Source: Natronocella acetinitrilica
GTDB taxonomy: Bacteria; Pseudomonadota; Gammaproteobacteria; Nitrococcales; Aquisalimonadaceae
DNA length: 64,000 nt
Direction: 5' to 3'
Assembly (NCBI RefSeq): GCF_024170285.1
Contig: NZ_JALJXV010000008.1
Location: 186,001-250,000, forward strand
The translations under genes were made by a program, and so were the position numbers. The notes beneath the pieces were generated by a model. That model saw only the letters and a program-made list of their open reading frames with translations. It did not search any database and was not told where the DNA came from. This document shows positions 25,164 to 34,535 of this stretch, in pieces (positions within the stretch are counted from its first letter, which is position 1; each line of letters begins with the position of its first letter).

Positions 25164-26444
25164 ATGATCAAGCAAACCGCATTGGCCGTTGCCGCGTCCG
25201 CGCTGATGGCTGCAAGCAGCATTGCCGCAACTCAGCCCACCAGTGACGAAGCGCTGGAGCGCATGCGCAGTTTCCAGCCCACTGGCCAGTCCCTCGACAT
25301 GGCAACGGTTCCTCAGACGGGAGAAGTCGCCGATGCCATTCGCCGTAACCTGGAGCGAGTCCGTCTGCCGGAGGGCTTCAGCATTGATCTCTACGCAGTT
25401 GTGCCCGACGCGCGCCATATGGCGATTGGGCCTTCCAGCGGTGTGGTGTTCGTCGGTACCCGCAAGACTGACATGTGGGCGGTGACCGACCGGACCAAGA
25501 ATCGTGTGGCGGACGAGGTAAAGCGCTTCGCACCGGCAATCTCATTCACCCAGCCCGGCCCCTGCTTCAGCCAGGATGGTTTCATGTTCGTGGCGGAGCA
25601 TAACCGCGTACTGGTCTTCCCGGCGGCTGAATTCTTCTTTGAAGGTCCGGATGTCGCCGTGGATATCGTCGTACCCAGTGGAGAACTCATTCCTCGGGAA
25701 GAGGAAAGCTTCAACCATGGTGCCCGCGTCTGCCGTATCGGCCCGGATAACCAGCTCTATATCTCCCTTGGCCAGCCATACAATGTCCAGCCGCGCGAGA
25801 AGCTGAAATTGTACGAAGATCTGGGCATCGGCGGCATCGTCCGGATGCAGCGGGATGGCAGTGAGCGTGAAGTCTATGCCCGGGGTGTTCGTAACTCCGT
25901 CGGTATCACTTTCAATCCCACCACCCGGGAGCTGTGGTTTACCGACAACCAGGTCGATGGCATGGGTGACGACATACCGCCGGGAGAAATCAACCATGCG
26001 CCACGTCCGGGCATGCACTTCGGGATGCCCTGGTACGGCGGTGGCACCACGCGCACCAATGAGTATCGGAATGACGACCCGCCGGAAGGTCTGACTTTCC
26101 CCGTGGTGGAAACGGTGGCACATGCCGCAGATCTGGGGCTGACGTTCTACACCGGACGCCAGTTCCCGGAGGCCTATCGTGGTGGCCTGTTCAGCACTCA
26201 GCGGGGCAGCTGGAATCGCACGACGCCGGTTGGCGCTCGCGTGATGTTCACCCCGTTCGAAGCAGACGGTAGTGGCCCTTCCGGGGAAACCATTCCCTTT
26301 GCGGAAGGCTGGCTGGATGACGAAACGGGGGAGTATTACGGTCGCATTGTCGACGTATTGCAGCTCCCGGATGGCTCGCTGCTGGTGTCCGATGACACCG
26401 CCGGTGCTATCTATCGCATCTCCTACAACGGCAGTCGCGACTGA
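25164..26444 (+). CDS. PQQ-dependent sugar dehydrogenase-like periplasmic beta-propeller
   Basis: 426 residues from ATG 25164, preceded by GGAGGAAGGA. Signal peptide to about residue 22. The mature protein has the repeated propeller strands of the GDH/sorbosone dehydrogenase family: LPEGFSIDLYAVVPDARHMA, VGTRKTDMWAV, YARGVRNSVGITFNPTTREL and WFTDNQVDGMGDDIPPGEIN. The latter two are family signatures including the PQQ/metal-site region. It would oxidise an aldose or aldehyde in the periplasm and pass electrons to the c-type cytochrome encoded next. Substrate not predictable. Confidence 0.88.
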   Translation: MIKQTALAVAASALMAASSIAATQPTSDEALERMRSFQPTGQSLDMATVPQTGEVADAIRRNLERVRLPEGFSIDLYAVVPDARHMAIGPSSGVVFVGTRKTDMWAVTDRTKNRVADEVKRFAPAISFTQPGPCFSQDGFMFVAEHNRVLVFPAAEFFFEGPDVAVDIVVPSGELIPREEESFNHGARVCRIGPDNQLYISLGQPYNVQPREKLKLYEDLGIGGIVRMQRDGSEREVYARGVRNSVGITFNPTTRELWFTDNQVDGMGDDIPPGEINHAPRPGMHFGMPWYGGGTTRTNEYRNDDPPEGLTFPVVETVAHAADLGLTFYTGRQFPEAYRGGLFSTQRGSWNRTTPVGARVMFTPFEADGSGPSGETIPFAEGWLDDETGEYYGRIVDVLQLPDGSLLVSDDTAGAIYRISYNGSRD

Positions 26445-26460
26445 TTGAACTGCCGCATCT

Positions 26461-26492
26461 TGCCGGGGCCGCCATGACCGGTGGTCCCGGCA
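26461..26492 (+). other. Hairpin between dehydrogenase and cytochrome genes
   Basis: TGCCGGGGCC (26461-26470) pairs with GGTCCCGGCA (26483-26492), one G-T. No T tract, so more likely an mRNA-stability element than a terminator. Confidence 0.4.
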
Positions 26493-26515
26493 CAGCTGCT
26501 TCCGGAGCTTCTCAC

Positions 26516-26860
26516 ATGGCATCCTCAGTTATTACTCGAATCGCTCTGACGGTAACGGCAGGCGCGCTGATCTTCGCTATGCATGTCTCTGTTTATGGAG
26601 GAGATGTCACGGCGGGGCGGGCCAAGGCACAGCAGTGCATCGCCTGCCATGGTCTTGACGGGGTCAGCCGACTTCCCGACGCGCCCCACATTGCTGGAGA
26701 CAGTGCCATTTACCTGGCGGCGCAGCTCCGTGCCTACCGGTCTGGTGAACGGAATCATGCCCAGATGTCTATCATTGCTAAAGGGCTCAGCGACGAGGAC
26801 ATCGCCGATCTGGCGGCGTGGTATTCCTCCATCGCTTTCAGCGTGGAGTTGCCGGAGTAG
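26516..26860 (+). CDS. Small c-type cytochrome (class I)
   Basis: 114 residues from ATG 26516 with GGAG upstream. Signal peptide to about residue 28. One heme motif C41-I-A-C44-H45 and a likely axial Met M84 (NHAQMSIIAKGLSDEDIADL) followed by the typical C-terminal helix AAWYSS. It probably takes electrons from the upstream dehydrogenase and hands them to the respiratory chain. Confidence 0.92.
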   Translation: MASSVITRIALTVTAGALIFAMHVSVYGGDVTAGRAKAQQCIACHGLDGVSRLPDAPHIAGDSAIYLAAQLRAYRSGERNHAQMSIIAKGLSDEDIADLAAWYSSIAFSVELPE

Positions 26861-26934
26861 TTCGTTTGGCCATCTCGGTCCGAGGCCGTGGCGCGCCTCC
26901 GGAAAAATAAAGTCACAGTAAACGGGGGCGTTAC

Positions 26935-28968
26935 ATGTACCGATCGATCAGGTTCGCGGGTGGAGTCCTGCTCGCCGCTGGGGCTCCGGGCATGGTTATG
27001 GCCGAAAGTCTTACTCTGGAACCCATTACCGTGACTGCGCCCCGTGTCGAGCGGGATATTACCCGTACACCGCAGGCCGTGAGCGTGGTCCAGCCGGAAG
27101 ATATTCAGGACGGGCGTCAGGGCCTGCAACTGGATGAGTCGCTGAATCGCGTGCCCGGCGTATTCATGCAGAATCGCTACAACTTCGCCCAGAACCTGCG
27201 GGTTTCGATACGCGGGTTCGGAGCCCGCGCACCGTTTGGCGTGCGGGGGATTCGCGTGTTTGTCGACGGCATACCCGAGACGCTGCCGGACGGGCAGTCT
27301 CAACTCGATGCCATCGACCTGGAATCGGTGGACCGCATCGAAGTGATTCGCGGGCCGTCATCCGCCCTGTACGGCAATGCCACCGGTGGCGTGCTCGATA
27401 TCACCACCAGGGACGGGCCGCCGACGCCCTATCTGGAACTGCGGGGCACGGCTGGCAGCGACAACTTCCGCCGTTACGGAGTCCGCGGCGGAGGCGAGCA
27501 GGGGCCCTGGAACTACCATTTCAGTGCCTGGGAGCTGGCTTACGATGGCTTCCGCGAGCAAAGCGAGACGGAAAAGCGTCTTTTCAACGGCAAGGTCCGG
27601 TATGACTTCGACGAGCATCGCAGCCTGACCACCGTGTTCACGGCCCTGGATCAGCCTGTGGGGCAGGACCCCGGTGGGCTTACGCGGCAGCAGGTCCGGG
27701 ATAATCGACGTGGTGCCAATGCCAATGCCATCAATCTCGACGCCGGGCAGGAAGTCGAGCAGCAACGGCTGGGGCTCATCTACGAGGATCGAGCCGTCGC
27801 CGGCGGCACCCTGCGGGCGAGGACGTTCTATACGCAACGGGATTTTCGCCAGCAACTCCCGTTCCCCGGACAAAGCCTCATCAAGTTCGAGCGGGATTTC
27901 TACGGCCTCGGCCTTGATTACAGCAACGCGTTCAGCGCGGGTAATACGCCGGTTCGCTACATCGTTGGCGTGGAAGTGGACGAGCAGCGGGACGACCGCG
28001 AGCGTTTCGGCGTGAATCCCCAGGGCGAGGTGACCGGACAAAGCCAGGACGAGCGCCAGAAGGCCACTGCTGCAGGAACCTTCGCTCAGGCTGACATCGG
28101 CCTGACGGATCGTCTCGACTGGACGGTGGCCGGCCGTGTGGACCGGGTACGTTTCCGTATCGATGACCGCCTACAGGATGGTGGGGACCAGTCAGGGAGT
28201 CAAAGCTTCACGGAGGTGAGTGCGGCCACCGGGTTCAGCTATCAACTCCTGCCGGCTCATGCAGTGTATGCGAGTGTCGGAACCGCATACGAAACGCCCA
28301 CCTTCACGGAGTTTGCCCCACCCGGTGGCGGCGGTGGTTTCAATCCCGACCTGGAGCCCCAGCGCGCCGTTAATGCCGAAGTCGGGATCAAGGGTTTTCT
28401 CGGCGACAACACCCGTTACGACCTCGCAGTCTTCTCGGTGCGTACCCGAGACGAGATCGTCAATGTCCAGACGGATCCGAATGTGTTCGGCAATGCCGGT
28501 CGAAGTCGGCGATACGGTCTCGAGCTTGGCTTGGAGCATTTCATTGGCGACAACTTGAGCGTCAGCGGTGCATGGACCGTGTCTGATTTCCGATTTACCG
28601 ATTTCGAGGACGCAGATGGGACTGACTTCAGTGGCAATCGCCTGCCCGGGCTGCCCAAGCACGCCCTGTTCGGGGAAATTGCCTGGCGGGAGCCGAACGG
28701 CGCCTACGCGATCGTTGATGCCCTCGTGGTCAGCCGCGTCTACGCAAACAACGCCAATGACGAGAATGTGGGTGGGTACGGCCTCGTCAACACCCGGGTG
28801 GGCACGGTCCAGCGCATGGGTACCAGTGAGGTGGAGACCTTCGTTGGTCTGAACAATGTGTTCGATCGCGACTACTTCAGCAACGTCCGGGTCAACGCCA
28901 ACAATGCGCAGTATTACGAACCGGCGCCGGGTCGCAACGTTTATGCCGGGGTGCGGGCGCGCTTCTGA
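26935..28968 (+). CDS. TonB-dependent outer-membrane receptor
   Basis: 677 residues from ATG 26935. Signal peptide to about residue 23, then a likely TonB box (LEPITVTAPRVE), plug domain with VSVVQPEDIQD, RIEVIRGPSSALYGNATGG, and a 22-strand barrel ending in aromatic F (GVRARF). The family imports scarce ligands such as siderophores, cofactors or sugars. Its place behind a PQQ-type dehydrogenase and cytochrome suggests uptake of the enzyme's substrate, a cofactor or its metal; that link is contextual. The gap to the cytochrome is 74 bp, compatible with one operon. Confidence 0.95.
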   Translation: MYRSIRFAGGVLLAAGAPGMVMAESLTLEPITVTAPRVERDITRTPQAVSVVQPEDIQDGRQGLQLDESLNRVPGVFMQNRYNFAQNLRVSIRGFGARAPFGVRGIRVFVDGIPETLPDGQSQLDAIDLESVDRIEVIRGPSSALYGNATGGVLDITTRDGPPTPYLELRGTAGSDNFRRYGVRGGGEQGPWNYHFSAWELAYDGFREQSETEKRLFNGKVRYDFDEHRSLTTVFTALDQPVGQDPGGLTRQQVRDNRRGANANAINLDAGQEVEQQRLGLIYEDRAVAGGTLRARTFYTQRDFRQQLPFPGQSLIKFERDFYGLGLDYSNAFSAGNTPVRYIVGVEVDEQRDDRERFGVNPQGEVTGQSQDERQKATAAGTFAQADIGLTDRLDWTVAGRVDRVRFRIDDRLQDGGDQSGSQSFTEVSAATGFSYQLLPAHAVYASVGTAYETPTFTEFAPPGGGGGFNPDLEPQRAVNAEVGIKGFLGDNTRYDLAVFSVRTRDEIVNVQTDPNVFGNAGRSRRYGLELGLEHFIGDNLSVSGAWTVSDFRFTDFEDADGTDFSGNRLPGLPKHALFGEIAWREPNGAYAIVDALVVSRVYANNANDENVGGYGLVNTRVGTVQRMGTSEVETFVGLNNVFDRDYFSNVRVNANNAQYYEPAPGRNVYAGVRARF

Positions 28969-28971
28969 TCA

Positions 28972-29002
28972 GCGGGCGTGCCGGTTCTCCCGGCATGCCC
29001 GC
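28972..29002 (+). terminator. Strong hairpin after the TonB receptor
   Basis: GCGGGCGTGCCGG pairs with CCGGCATGCCCGC (13 bp, one G-T) three bases after the stop codon. It lacks a T tract, so it either helps termination or protects the 3' end. Confidence 0.5.
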
Positions 29003-29071
29003 ATGGATTGCCGGGGTGCCAACTGATACACTCGCTGCGTTCGGCATAGGTGACTGTCGACACTGTCAATG

Positions 29072-29182
29072 GCGGCGGTGCCGGTCCCCTCGCGACGAGA
29101 AGCTGTGAACCCGGTCAGGCCCGGAAGGGAGCAGCCGCAGCAGTGGATTCGGGCGCCGGGGTGTGGCTGGTATTCGCCGCCT
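29072..29182 (+). ncRNA. ffs: 4.5S signal recognition particle RNA
   Basis: The conserved apical part is exact: GTCAGGCCCGGAAGGGAGCA, then GCC and the matching 3' strand ending GTGTGGCTGG. The ends GGCGGCG and CGCCGCC close the long hairpin, about 110 nt, the size of bacterial 4.5S RNA. It binds Ffh to target membrane proteins. Ends are set by the closing stem and may be off by a few bases. Confidence 0.93.
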
Positions 29183-29239
29183 CCATTCAGGCCGTCGGGC
29201 CGCCTCGCCGACCCAGACTCATGTCTCGTGAGGGTTGGC

Positions 29240-30163
29240 ATGTTCGCGTTTCTTCAGGGCCTCGCATACGGCCTGTTCCTGTCCTGCCCGATCTGGTTCA
29301 TGGTCGGCATGATGAACCCGGCCAAAGCCGTGCCGACGGACCCTCCGCGGCGCTGGCACGTGATTGCGCGTTACTGGTTCGCCTTTCCTGCACTTGCCTT
29401 CCTGCTATGGCTCACTTCTCTCTGGGGCGGTTTCGGACCCAGCCTGTGGGGCTGGCTGGCCGGGCTGGCGGTGATTCCGGCCAGTCTGCCGCTGGAACGC
29501 TACTGGCTGAAGTGGCGCCGGCAGCGGGCACAGTTGCACAAGGCCCGCTCGACGCAAACGCGGGCTGCCGCAGGTGAGTCCGCGCTGCTCAGGCTGGATG
29601 GCGCCCGCCCCCCCGAGCACGCGGATGCCGTCGTGCAGTCCCTCTGGCAGACCAGGCGACGTCTGCTTGCCGCCGGCCGCAAGGATCTGATTACGCAGGT
29701 CGATCGCGTCTACACCCGCAAGGCCCGTCTCACCGATCTGCTCGGGCGGCGCTTCAACCCCGGCGAATTGACCTATGAGCGGGGGCGCTCTCTTGTGGGG
29801 GAGGTCTGCAATGCCGCCGTTGATCACTTGAACGGTCTGGCGGCGCGCGCCGAGGGCCTGGCGGGGATGGACGTTGCCTACGTGCGACGCAGACTGGCCG
29901 CCGCCGACATCGATGAACATCCGGAAGAGCGCAAGGCACTACAAGCCAGGCTTGATCTGATCGCGGGCGAGGAGGCCGCCCTGAGAGCCGACGTCGCCGG
30001 GCTGGAGTCCATGCTGACGGCGCTTGATGACGCCACCCTCGCCATATCGCGGCTCGACACGGATCGACCCACGGCCTCCGTGGAGGCGGGGCGGGCTCTT
30101 GACGACCTGCGCCGTTTCGCGGAGCGTTCGGCACAGTACAGCCATGACAGGACGGCACCATGA
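29240..30163 (+). CDS. Membrane-anchored helical protein preceding TelA
   Basis: 307 residues from ATG 29240 (the frame is open across the 4.5S gene but that is not coding). Two N-terminal membrane helices (about 5-25 and 43-80) are followed by about 210 mostly helical residues rich in Arg, Ala and Glu, likely coiled coil. The stop overlaps the next start by 4 bp, so it is coupled with the TelA-like gene. TelA genes are often preceded by an XpaC-type partner; this protein could play that part, though I cannot show homology. Confidence 0.75.
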   Translation: MFAFLQGLAYGLFLSCPIWFMVGMMNPAKAVPTDPPRRWHVIARYWFAFPALAFLLWLTSLWGGFGPSLWGWLAGLAVIPASLPLERYWLKWRRQRAQLHKARSTQTRAAAGESALLRLDGARPPEHADAVVQSLWQTRRRLLAAGRKDLITQVDRVYTRKARLTDLLGRRFNPGELTYERGRSLVGEVCNAAVDHLNGLAARAEGLAGMDVAYVRRRLAAADIDEHPEERKALQARLDLIAGEEAALRADVAGLESMLTALDDATLAISRLDTDRPTASVEAGRALDDLRRFAERSAQYSHDRTAP

Positions 30164-31335
30164 CCGAGAACGTCGATTCCCAGGGGGAGGGCAGACCGCT
30201 TGCATTACGTACCCCGGACTTGAAGGAGATAGATTCCGACGTCGCCGGCCACGAGCCGGACCAGTCGCTGGTGGCCCAGGCCGATTCCTTTGTGCATGAC
30301 GTGCTGGCGCTGACCGGTGGGGCTCGCCCGCGTGATGCCGTCGATGGCATGGGCATCGAGGTGCAGCAACAGGCGGCACACCGCAGTGCCATGTTGCAGC
30401 AGCCCATCCGCCGGCTCGCTCACCAGGGGGATGATGGCGGCCCGGTTGCCAACGCCCTGGTGGAACTGCGCACCGCCATGGCTGATCTCGACCCCAGACA
30501 CCACCGCCTGACCACCGGCGGCCTGGCAAGCCTGCTCGGCCGCATTCCCGGCGTGGGTGCGCCGCTGCAGCGTTATTTCCGTCGGTTCGAGAGCGCCCAG
30601 GAGGCATTGGACGCAATCATTCGGGATCTCCAGTCGGGCAAGGACATGCTGCGGCGGGATAACCTCACCCTCACGGATGATCAGGAGGTCATGCGCGGCC
30701 TGCTGACGGAACTGAGCGATCAGATCCGGCTCGGGCGCCTCATCGACGAGCGGTTCGTGGCCGCGGCGGATCAGGCCGGGGAGTCGGAGCGCCGCGCGTT
30801 CATCGAGGAAGAACTGCTTTTCCCGTTGCGCCAGCGGATCACCGACCTGCAGCAGCAGCTGGCAGTGACCCAACAAGGCGTGCTGGCCCTGGAAGTGATC
30901 ATCCGCAACAACCGGGAGTTGATGCGGGGCGTCGATCGGGCGATCAATGTCACGGTCTCGGCCCTGAATGTGGCGGTCACCGTGGCCATGGCCCTGGCCA
31001 ACCAGAAACTTGTGCTCGATCGGGTCGAAGGGCTAAACGCCACGACGGCGGACATGATCGCGGGTACTGCGGAGAAACTGCGAACCCAGGGCGTGGACAT
31101 CCAGACCCGGGCAAGCTCGGCCACTCTGGACATGGAAAAGCTCGAGCACGCCTTTGTCGACGTGATGGGAGCCATCGAGGAACTCTCCCGGTACCGCCGT
31201 GAGGCCTTGCCGCGGCTCGATGAGCAGATCGATCGGCTGGAGAATCTCACCGATCGAGGCCGAGCGGCGGTGGAGCGATTGGACCAGGGCAACAATGCCG
31301 CCGAGGTGGCCCCGAATCAAACACCTGAAAGATGA
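30160..31335 (+). CDS. TelA/toxic-anion resistance family protein
   Basis: 391 residues. The family core is visible: FRRFESAQEALDAIIRDLQS, GKDMLRRDNLTL, QRITDLQQQLAVTQQG, IIRNNRELMRGVDRAINVTV and VTVAMALANQKLVLDRVEGL with NATTADMI. These are the hallmark helices of PF05816. Despite the name, most members have no shown role in tellurite resistance, and no ter genes are nearby; a membrane or envelope-stress role is more likely. Predicted cytoplasmic and all helical. Coupled to the preceding membrane protein. Confidence 0.9.
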   Translation: MTENVDSQGEGRPLALRTPDLKEIDSDVAGHEPDQSLVAQADSFVHDVLALTGGARPRDAVDGMGIEVQQQAAHRSAMLQQPIRRLAHQGDDGGPVANALVELRTAMADLDPRHHRLTTGGLASLLGRIPGVGAPLQRYFRRFESAQEALDAIIRDLQSGKDMLRRDNLTLTDDQEVMRGLLTELSDQIRLGRLIDERFVAAADQAGESERRAFIEEELLFPLRQRITDLQQQLAVTQQGVLALEVIIRNNRELMRGVDRAINVTVSALNVAVTVAMALANQKLVLDRVEGLNATTADMIAGTAEKLRTQGVDIQTRASSATLDMEKLEHAFVDVMGAIEELSRYRREALPRLDEQIDRLENLTDRGRAAVERLDQGNNAAEVAPNQTPER

Positions 31336-31353
31336 CAATCTGACGAGGTCCGC

Positions 31354-31728
31354 ATGACGGAGCAACAGCAGGTAGCGGGTTCGCCGGGGCCGGCGGATGG
31401 CGACAAGACCATGGCGACGATCATCTACGGGCTCTACGTGATCGGTTTCTTTACCGGTATCACGGCGCTGATCGGCCTCGTTCTTGCGTATGTGCAACGC
31501 CGTGACGCCCCCGAGTGGCTGCGCAGCCACTACACCTATCAGATCTACACGTTCTGGCTGGGCCTGGCCGCCATGGTGATTGGCATGCTGCTGTCTGTGG
31601 TGATTATCGGCTTCGTGGTGCTGGTCGCCTGGTTCGTCTGGGCGGTGATCCGCATCGTCATCGGCTTCTCCGAGCTGCACAAGGGTCGGCCCATCCCGAA
31701 TCCGACTGCCTTGTTGACCGGATTGTGA
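31354..31728 (+). CDS. DUF4870-type small membrane protein
   Basis: 124 residues with three hydrophobic segments (about 23-48, 67-90 and 93-110). YGLYVIGFFTGITALIGLVL, then LRSHYTYQIYTFWLG and FSELHKGRPIPNP are the DUF4870 pattern. It ends the TelA operon, 18 bp after it. Function unknown. Confidence 0.82.
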   Translation: MTEQQQVAGSPGPADGDKTMATIIYGLYVIGFFTGITALIGLVLAYVQRRDAPEWLRSHYTYQIYTFWLGLAAMVIGMLLSVVIIGFVVLVAWFVWAVIRIVIGFSELHKGRPIPNPTALLTGL

Positions 31729-31789
31729 GCTGCGCGATGGTACAATTCGCGGCGACGTCCAAGACAGCTGATCCGGAGTTCCTCGCGGC

Positions 31790-33529
31790 ATGAGTTATCA
31801 GGTACTGGCGCGCAAGTATCGACCCCGCATCTTTGCCGAGATGGTGGGCCAGGAGCATGTCCTGCGGGCGCTGATCAACGGCCTCGATAATGACCGCCTG
31901 CATCACGCATTCCTGTTTACCGGCACCCGCGGTGTCGGCAAGACCACGGTTGCGCGGGTACTCGCAAAGTGCCTGAACTGCGAGGCCGGCGTTAGCAGCG
32001 AACCCTGTGGCGTCTGCGATGCCTGTCGTGAGATCGACCAGGGGCGCTTTGTCGACCTCATCGAGGTGGACGCCGCTTCCCGCACGCGGGTGGAGGATAC
32101 CCGTGAACTGCTCGATAACGTGCAGTACACACCGACGCGCGGCCGTTACAAGGTGTATCTCATTGACGAGGTGCACATGCTCTCCCAGCACAGCTTCAAC
32201 GCCTTGTTGAAGACGCTGGAAGAACCGCCACCCCACGTGAAATTCCTGCTTGCGACGACTGATCCGCAAAAGGTGCCGGTGACTATTCTGTCCCGCTGCC
32301 TGCAATTCAATCTGAAGCGCCTGCCTGCCGCACTGATTGCCGGGCACCTGCAGCATGTGCTCGAACAGGAAGGAATTGTCGCCGACAATCCGGCACTGAC
32401 GCGGCTCGCCCGCGCTGCCGATGGCAGCCTGCGGGATGCGTTGAGCCTCACCGATCAGGCTATTGCCTATGGCGGTGGTGGCGTCAATGATGACGACGTC
32501 CGGACCATGCTGGGCAGCATGGAGGACGACGCCGTGCTGCAGTTGCTGGAGCGCCTCGCTGCGGATGATGGAGCCGGGCTGCTGGGCGTGGTTGGCTCGC
32601 TGACGGAGCGCGCCGCGGATTTTCACGATGTGCTGGCCGGCATGCTGGGCCATCTCCACACCCTGAGTCTGCTGCAGAGCGTGCCTGGCGCGGTGGATGA
32701 CAACGAACCGGAGCGGGAGCGCTTGCAGGCGCTGGCGGAAAGTCTCGGCCCAGAGGATGTCCAGCTGTTCTACCAGATCGGCCTTCAGGGGCGCCGTGAT
32801 CTGACCCTGGCGCCGGAGCCCCGCGCCGGTTTCGAGATGATCATGCTGCGCATGCTGCATTTCAGACCAGTCCTCGAGCAGGACACCCCTCGTGCTGCTG
32901 CGCCGTCACCGGCACCACGAGCCGATCGCGCCGCGCCGTCCGCAGCCGCACCGGTGAAGCCGAAACCACCGGTCAAGCCGAAAGCGCCGGAGGAACCCCC
33001 GCCTGCCGATGAGCCCCCCTGGTTCGAGGCAGAACCGCAGGAATCAACGCCTGCCCCAACCCCTGAGCCGCCGCCGCCAGCGGCAGTGAATAAGGCACCG
33101 CCGGCTGCTGCTCCCGGCAAGCCCGAGGAGCCGAAAGCGGTGACCGAGATCCCGGCCTGGCCGACCCTGGTCGAGCAAATGCGGCTTGGAGGAATCAGTC
33201 GGGCACTGGCCATGCACTGCGCCTGGGGCGGGATCGATGATGATCAGGTGGTGCTTAAACTGGAACGTGTGCACACCCACTTGCGCAACAAGCCCGTGGA
33301 GCAGCGCATCGAACAGGCCTTGAGCAAGGCACTGGGCAGGAAGGTGTCCCTGAACATCGAACTGGTGGGTGAGGTCGAGGCCGACACCCCTGCGGAGTTG
33401 GCTGACCAAGACCGCACCCGGCGACAGGAGGCCGCGGAGGCTGCCATCGCGGGCGACCCCAACGTCAGGGCCTTGAAAGATCTATTTGATGCAGAGGTCA
33501 TTCCGGATTCCATTCAGCCACGTCGTTGA
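31790..33529 (+). CDS. dnaX: DNA polymerase III subunits gamma/tau
   Basis: 579 residues. Clamp-loader AAA+ core at 1-370: Walker A GTRGVGKTTVAR, zinc module CxxxxxxxxCGVCDAC, Walker B LIDEVHMLS and sensor-1 LLATTDPQKVPVTILSRCL. A Pro-rich linker (about 365-450) leads to the tau-specific C-terminal domain, which contacts the polymerase and helicase. A sequence that could direct the short gamma form by frameshifting was not obvious. Followed by ybaB and recR, the classic order. Confidence 0.97.
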   Translation: MSYQVLARKYRPRIFAEMVGQEHVLRALINGLDNDRLHHAFLFTGTRGVGKTTVARVLAKCLNCEAGVSSEPCGVCDACREIDQGRFVDLIEVDAASRTRVEDTRELLDNVQYTPTRGRYKVYLIDEVHMLSQHSFNALLKTLEEPPPHVKFLLATTDPQKVPVTILSRCLQFNLKRLPAALIAGHLQHVLEQEGIVADNPALTRLARAADGSLRDALSLTDQAIAYGGGGVNDDDVRTMLGSMEDDAVLQLLERLAADDGAGLLGVVGSLTERAADFHDVLAGMLGHLHTLSLLQSVPGAVDDNEPERERLQALAESLGPEDVQLFYQIGLQGRRDLTLAPEPRAGFEMIMLRMLHFRPVLEQDTPRAAAPSPAPRADRAAPSAAAPVKPKPPVKPKAPEEPPPADEPPWFEAEPQESTPAPTPEPPPPAAVNKAPPAAAPGKPEEPKAVTEIPAWPTLVEQMRLGGISRALAMHCAWGGIDDDQVVLKLERVHTHLRNKPVEQRIEQALSKALGRKVSLNIELVGEVEADTPAELADQDRTRRQEAAEAAIAGDPNVRALKDLFDAEVIPDSIQPRR

Positions 33530-33580
33530 ATCTGCGTGGCTGGCAAGCAAACCCGTGCAATCAGTTGAGAGGTAAGCAGC

Positions 33581-33904
33581 ATGAAAGGCGGCTTGGGTAA
33601 CCTGATGAAACAGGCCCAGAAGATGCAGGAGAACATCCAGAAGGTGCAGGAGGAAATCTCCCGCATGGAGATCAGCGGACAGGCTGGAGGCGGCCTGGTC
33701 ACGGTGGTCATGAACGGCAAGCATGAAGTACGCAAGATCGAGATCGACGACTCGCTGTTCGAGGATGACAAGGACATGCTCGCCGATCTGGTGGCGGCGG
33801 CGGTGAATGACGCCGTGCGGCGCGTGCAGGAGACCACACAGGAAAAAATGTCCGAGATGACCTCGGGCATGGGCCTGCCGCCCGGCATGAATCTGCCGTT
33901 CTGA
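33581..33904 (+). CDS. ybaB: YbaB/EbfC-family nucleoid-associated protein
   Basis: 107 residues. [20 protein letters not shown] and [20 protein letters not shown] match the family, which binds DNA as a tweezer-shaped dimer. AGAGGT lies upstream of the start. Between dnaX (52 bp) and recR (3 bp). Confidence 0.96.
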   Translation: MKGGLGNLMKQAQKMQENIQKVQEEISRMEISGQAGGGLVTVVMNGKHEVRKIEIDDSLFEDDKDMLADLVAAAVNDAVRRVQETTQEKMSEMTSGMGLPPGMNLPF

Positions 33905-33907
33905 TCC

Positions 33908-34507
33908 ATGGCGTACTCTCCCCTTATCCAGGAACTGCTGGACGCCCTGCGCTGCTTGCCCGGTGTCGGGCCACGCAGTGCGCAGCGGATCGCGCTGCAC
34001 TTGCTGCAACGGGATCGAGGGGGAGGAGAGCGGCTTGCCCGTGCGCTGGAGGCGGCCATGAAGCGCGTTGGGCGCTGCACACAGTGCCGGTTGCCTACCG
34101 AGGAGACCGTCTGCGAGCTCTGTCGCAACGACAAGCGAGAGCAGTCGGTCCTTTGTGTTGTGGAAAGCCCGTCGGACGTGTTCGCGCTGGAGCAGGCCAC
34201 CGATTACGGGGGGCGCTATTTCGTGCTGCTCGGGCGGCTCTCGCCGCTGGATGGCATCGGCCCCGCCGATGTCGGCCTGGATGAACTCGAGCGACAGCTT
34301 GCCGGTGGTGAAATCCGGGAAGTCATACTGGCGGTCAGCCCAACGGTGGAAGGCGAGGCCACAGCCCGCTACGTCGCGGACATCGCGGCAGAGCAGGGCG
34401 TCTCTTGCAGCCGCATTGCCCATGGGGTGCCGGTGGGTGGCGAACTCGAGTTTGTCGACAGTGGCACCTTGTCCCATGCGTTTGCGGGCCGCCGAAGTTT
34501 TCGATGA
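33908..34507 (+). CDS. recR: Recombination mediator protein RecR
   Basis: 199 residues, standard length. N-terminal helix-hairpin-helix ([20 protein letters not shown]), four-cysteine zinc finger ([17 protein letters not shown]), Toprim domain with [15 protein letters not shown] and the C-terminal [18 protein letters not shown]-type segment. Acts with RecF/RecO to load RecA at gaps. Confidence 0.97.
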   Translation: MAYSPLIQELLDALRCLPGVGPRSAQRIALHLLQRDRGGGERLARALEAAMKRVGRCTQCRLPTEETVCELCRNDKREQSVLCVVESPSDVFALEQATDYGGRYFVLLGRLSPLDGIGPADVGLDELERQLAGGEIREVILAVSPTVEGEATARYVADIAAEQGVSCSRIAHGVPVGGELEFVDSGTLSHAFAGRRSFR

Positions 34508-34535
34508 GTGGCTGCCTTCTTGAGGGGGAAAAAGC

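Noticed and set aside
31658-32860. 400-codon frame antisense to dnaX
   Set aside because: Shadow of dnaX; no independent support.
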